Source: an uncultured Mycoplasmatota bacterium
GTDB taxonomy: Bacteria > Bacillota_I > Bacilli_A > RF39 > UBA660
Assembly (NCBI GenBank): GCA_900553765.1
Contig: USET01000052.1
Span: 1 to 6,857 of the forward strand
Direction: 5' to 3'
DNA length: 6,857 bases
Shown here: positions 6,594-6,857 of the stretch, in pieces
Layout: every line of letters starts with the position of its first letter
Position numbering within the stretch: the first letter of the stretch is position 1
Made by a program: the position numbers and the translations under genes
Notes under the pieces: model-generated
The model's database searches: none
Seen by the model: only the letters and a program-made list of their open reading frames with translations
What the model was told of the DNA's origin: nothing

Positions 6594-6697
6594 TCTCTCT
6601 TTTAATGTATTCGCTTTATCATAGTATTAAAATGCTTCGATACGTGTGAAACCTTAATCACAACATCATCTTTATTTTTGGATTTTCTCAAAACCAT
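6594..6697 (-). pseudogene. Displaced N-terminus of the ABC exporter ATPase (frameshifted)
   Basis: From ATG 6697 this frame gives a 31-codon peptide, ending at TAA 6604-6602, that contains DDVVIKVSHVSKHFN at residues 10-24. This is the first-strand motif of Wzt-type ATPases (xIxVxNVSKxF). After residue 23 the homology continues in the frame of the main ORF as YYDKANTLKERMIFF, so one base (or four) appears to be missing near 6626-6632 in CATTTTAATACTAT. The start is probably TTG at 6691 rather than ATG 6697: AGGTGA at 6698-6703 touches the ATG with no spacer, but is six bases from the TTG, like the 4-5-base spacing elsewhere in the window. Either start overlaps the epimerase end by 20-26 bases, suggesting coupling. 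The stop lies eight bases upstream of the ATG at 6593, so termination and reinitiation could yield a short ATPase. Confidence 0.75.
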
Positions 6698-6857
6698 TCA
6701 CCTCTTTCTCCCCATGGAGGTTATTTGCAATTAAATCGCGATAGGTCAAATGAATTCCGCGGGAAAGACTCACCTTTGGTTCCCATCCAAAATAAGTCTT
6801 AATTCGCTTTATATCTAACACATTTACAGGTACATCTTGTGACCTTGCCTCTTTATA
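6672..6857 (-). CDS. NAD-dependent epimerase/dehydratase, C-terminal part (partial, cut by right edge)
   Basis: The frame is open from the right edge to TAA at 6674-6672, giving 61 visible residues. The segment RSQDVPVNVLDIKRIK, then FGWEPKVSLSRGIHLTY, matches the C-terminal substrate-domain end of extended short-chain dehydrogenases that act on nucleotide sugars. These end with a DVPVxVLDxxRI block and LGWxPKxSLxxGIxxTY. Such enzymes make or epimerise UDP-, GDP- or dTDP-sugars in the cytoplasm, supplying glycan assembly. The Rossmann GxxGxxG and YxxxK motifs lie outside the window, so the specific reaction is unknown. The tail after residue 46 (HGEKEVNGFEKIQK) is hydrophilic and overlaps the start of the ATPase gene, so the two genes are probably co-transcribed and translationally coupled. 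Confidence 0.75.
   Translation of the reverse strand, partial: YKEARSQDVPVNVLDIKRIKTYFGWEPKVSLSRGIHLTYRDLIANNLHGEKEVNGFEKIQK
6698..6703 (-). promoter_or_regulatory. Ribosome binding site for the ATPase gene, inside the epimerase end
   Basis: AGGTGA on the minus strand, within GAGAAAGAGGTGA. Spacing is zero to ATG 6697 and six bases to the in-frame TTG at 6691-6689. By comparison with the other AGGTGA sites in the window, it favours the TTG. Confidence 0.55.

Noticed and set aside
6620..6640. Programmed -1 frameshift joining the two ATPase frames
   Set aside because: CAT TTT AAT ACT has no X XXY YYZ slippery heptamer in the required frame. A slip at TTT lands on TAA, and I see no obvious downstream pseudoknot. 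A mutation or sequence error is simpler.
6602..6697. 31-codon frame as an independent small peptide gene
   Set aside because: Its residues 12-23 match the Wzt first strand and the homology continues in the next frame, so it is better explained as the broken start of the ATPase.

Overview
The window comes from a low-GC member of the Bacillota. The evidence is its A/T-rich sequence, strong AGGAGG or AGGTGA ribosome binding sites, the N-terminus of a PolC-type replicative polymerase, and a polysaccharide cluster of the Gram-positive kind with ABC-type export and a PssD/PssE glycosyltransferase pair. I cannot place it more precisely. Every gene I accept is on the minus strand, so transcription runs from high to low coordinates.

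Layout in transcription order: (1) the C-terminus of an NAD-dependent epimerase/dehydratase, cut by the right edge (6672-6857). (2) The ATPase of a Wzt/TagH-type polysaccharide ABC exporter. Its catalytic body is intact (5946-6593), but its first ~25 residues lie in another frame just upstream (6594-6697). (3) The matching Wzm/TagG-type permease (5161-5934). (4) A 564-residue polytopic membrane protein that looks like a GT-C-fold glycosyltransferase (3453-5147). (5) A small GtrA-family membrane protein (2977-3435). A perfect 10-bp hairpin with a T-rich tail (2947-2978) closes this block. (6) A second block starts after a TATAAT box: a GT4 glycosyltransferase (1763-2905), a PssD/Alg14-like subunit (1293-1766, ATGA overlap) and a PssE/Alg13-like subunit with an unusual four-helix membrane tail (441-1280). 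A second hairpin (401-442) follows. (7) The first 124 codons of polC run off the left edge.

Together the genes describe a cell-surface glycan locus. The epimerase would supply a nucleotide sugar. The GT4 enzyme and the PssD/PssE pair would add sugars to a lipid-linked chain on the cytoplasmic face. The ABC pair would export the chain. GtrA and the GT-C-like protein could flip and use a polyprenyl-phosphate sugar to decorate the chain outside the membrane. The priming transferase and a polyprenyl-phosphate sugar synthase are not in the window. The gene content is recognisable rather than a wholly new system. The points most worth a second look are the frameshifted start of the exporter ATPase, with a stop placed for possible reinitiation, and the membrane-anchored version of PssE. 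No stretch longer than about 100 bases lacks a gene, and I see no RNA gene, mobile element, CRISPR array or long repeat.
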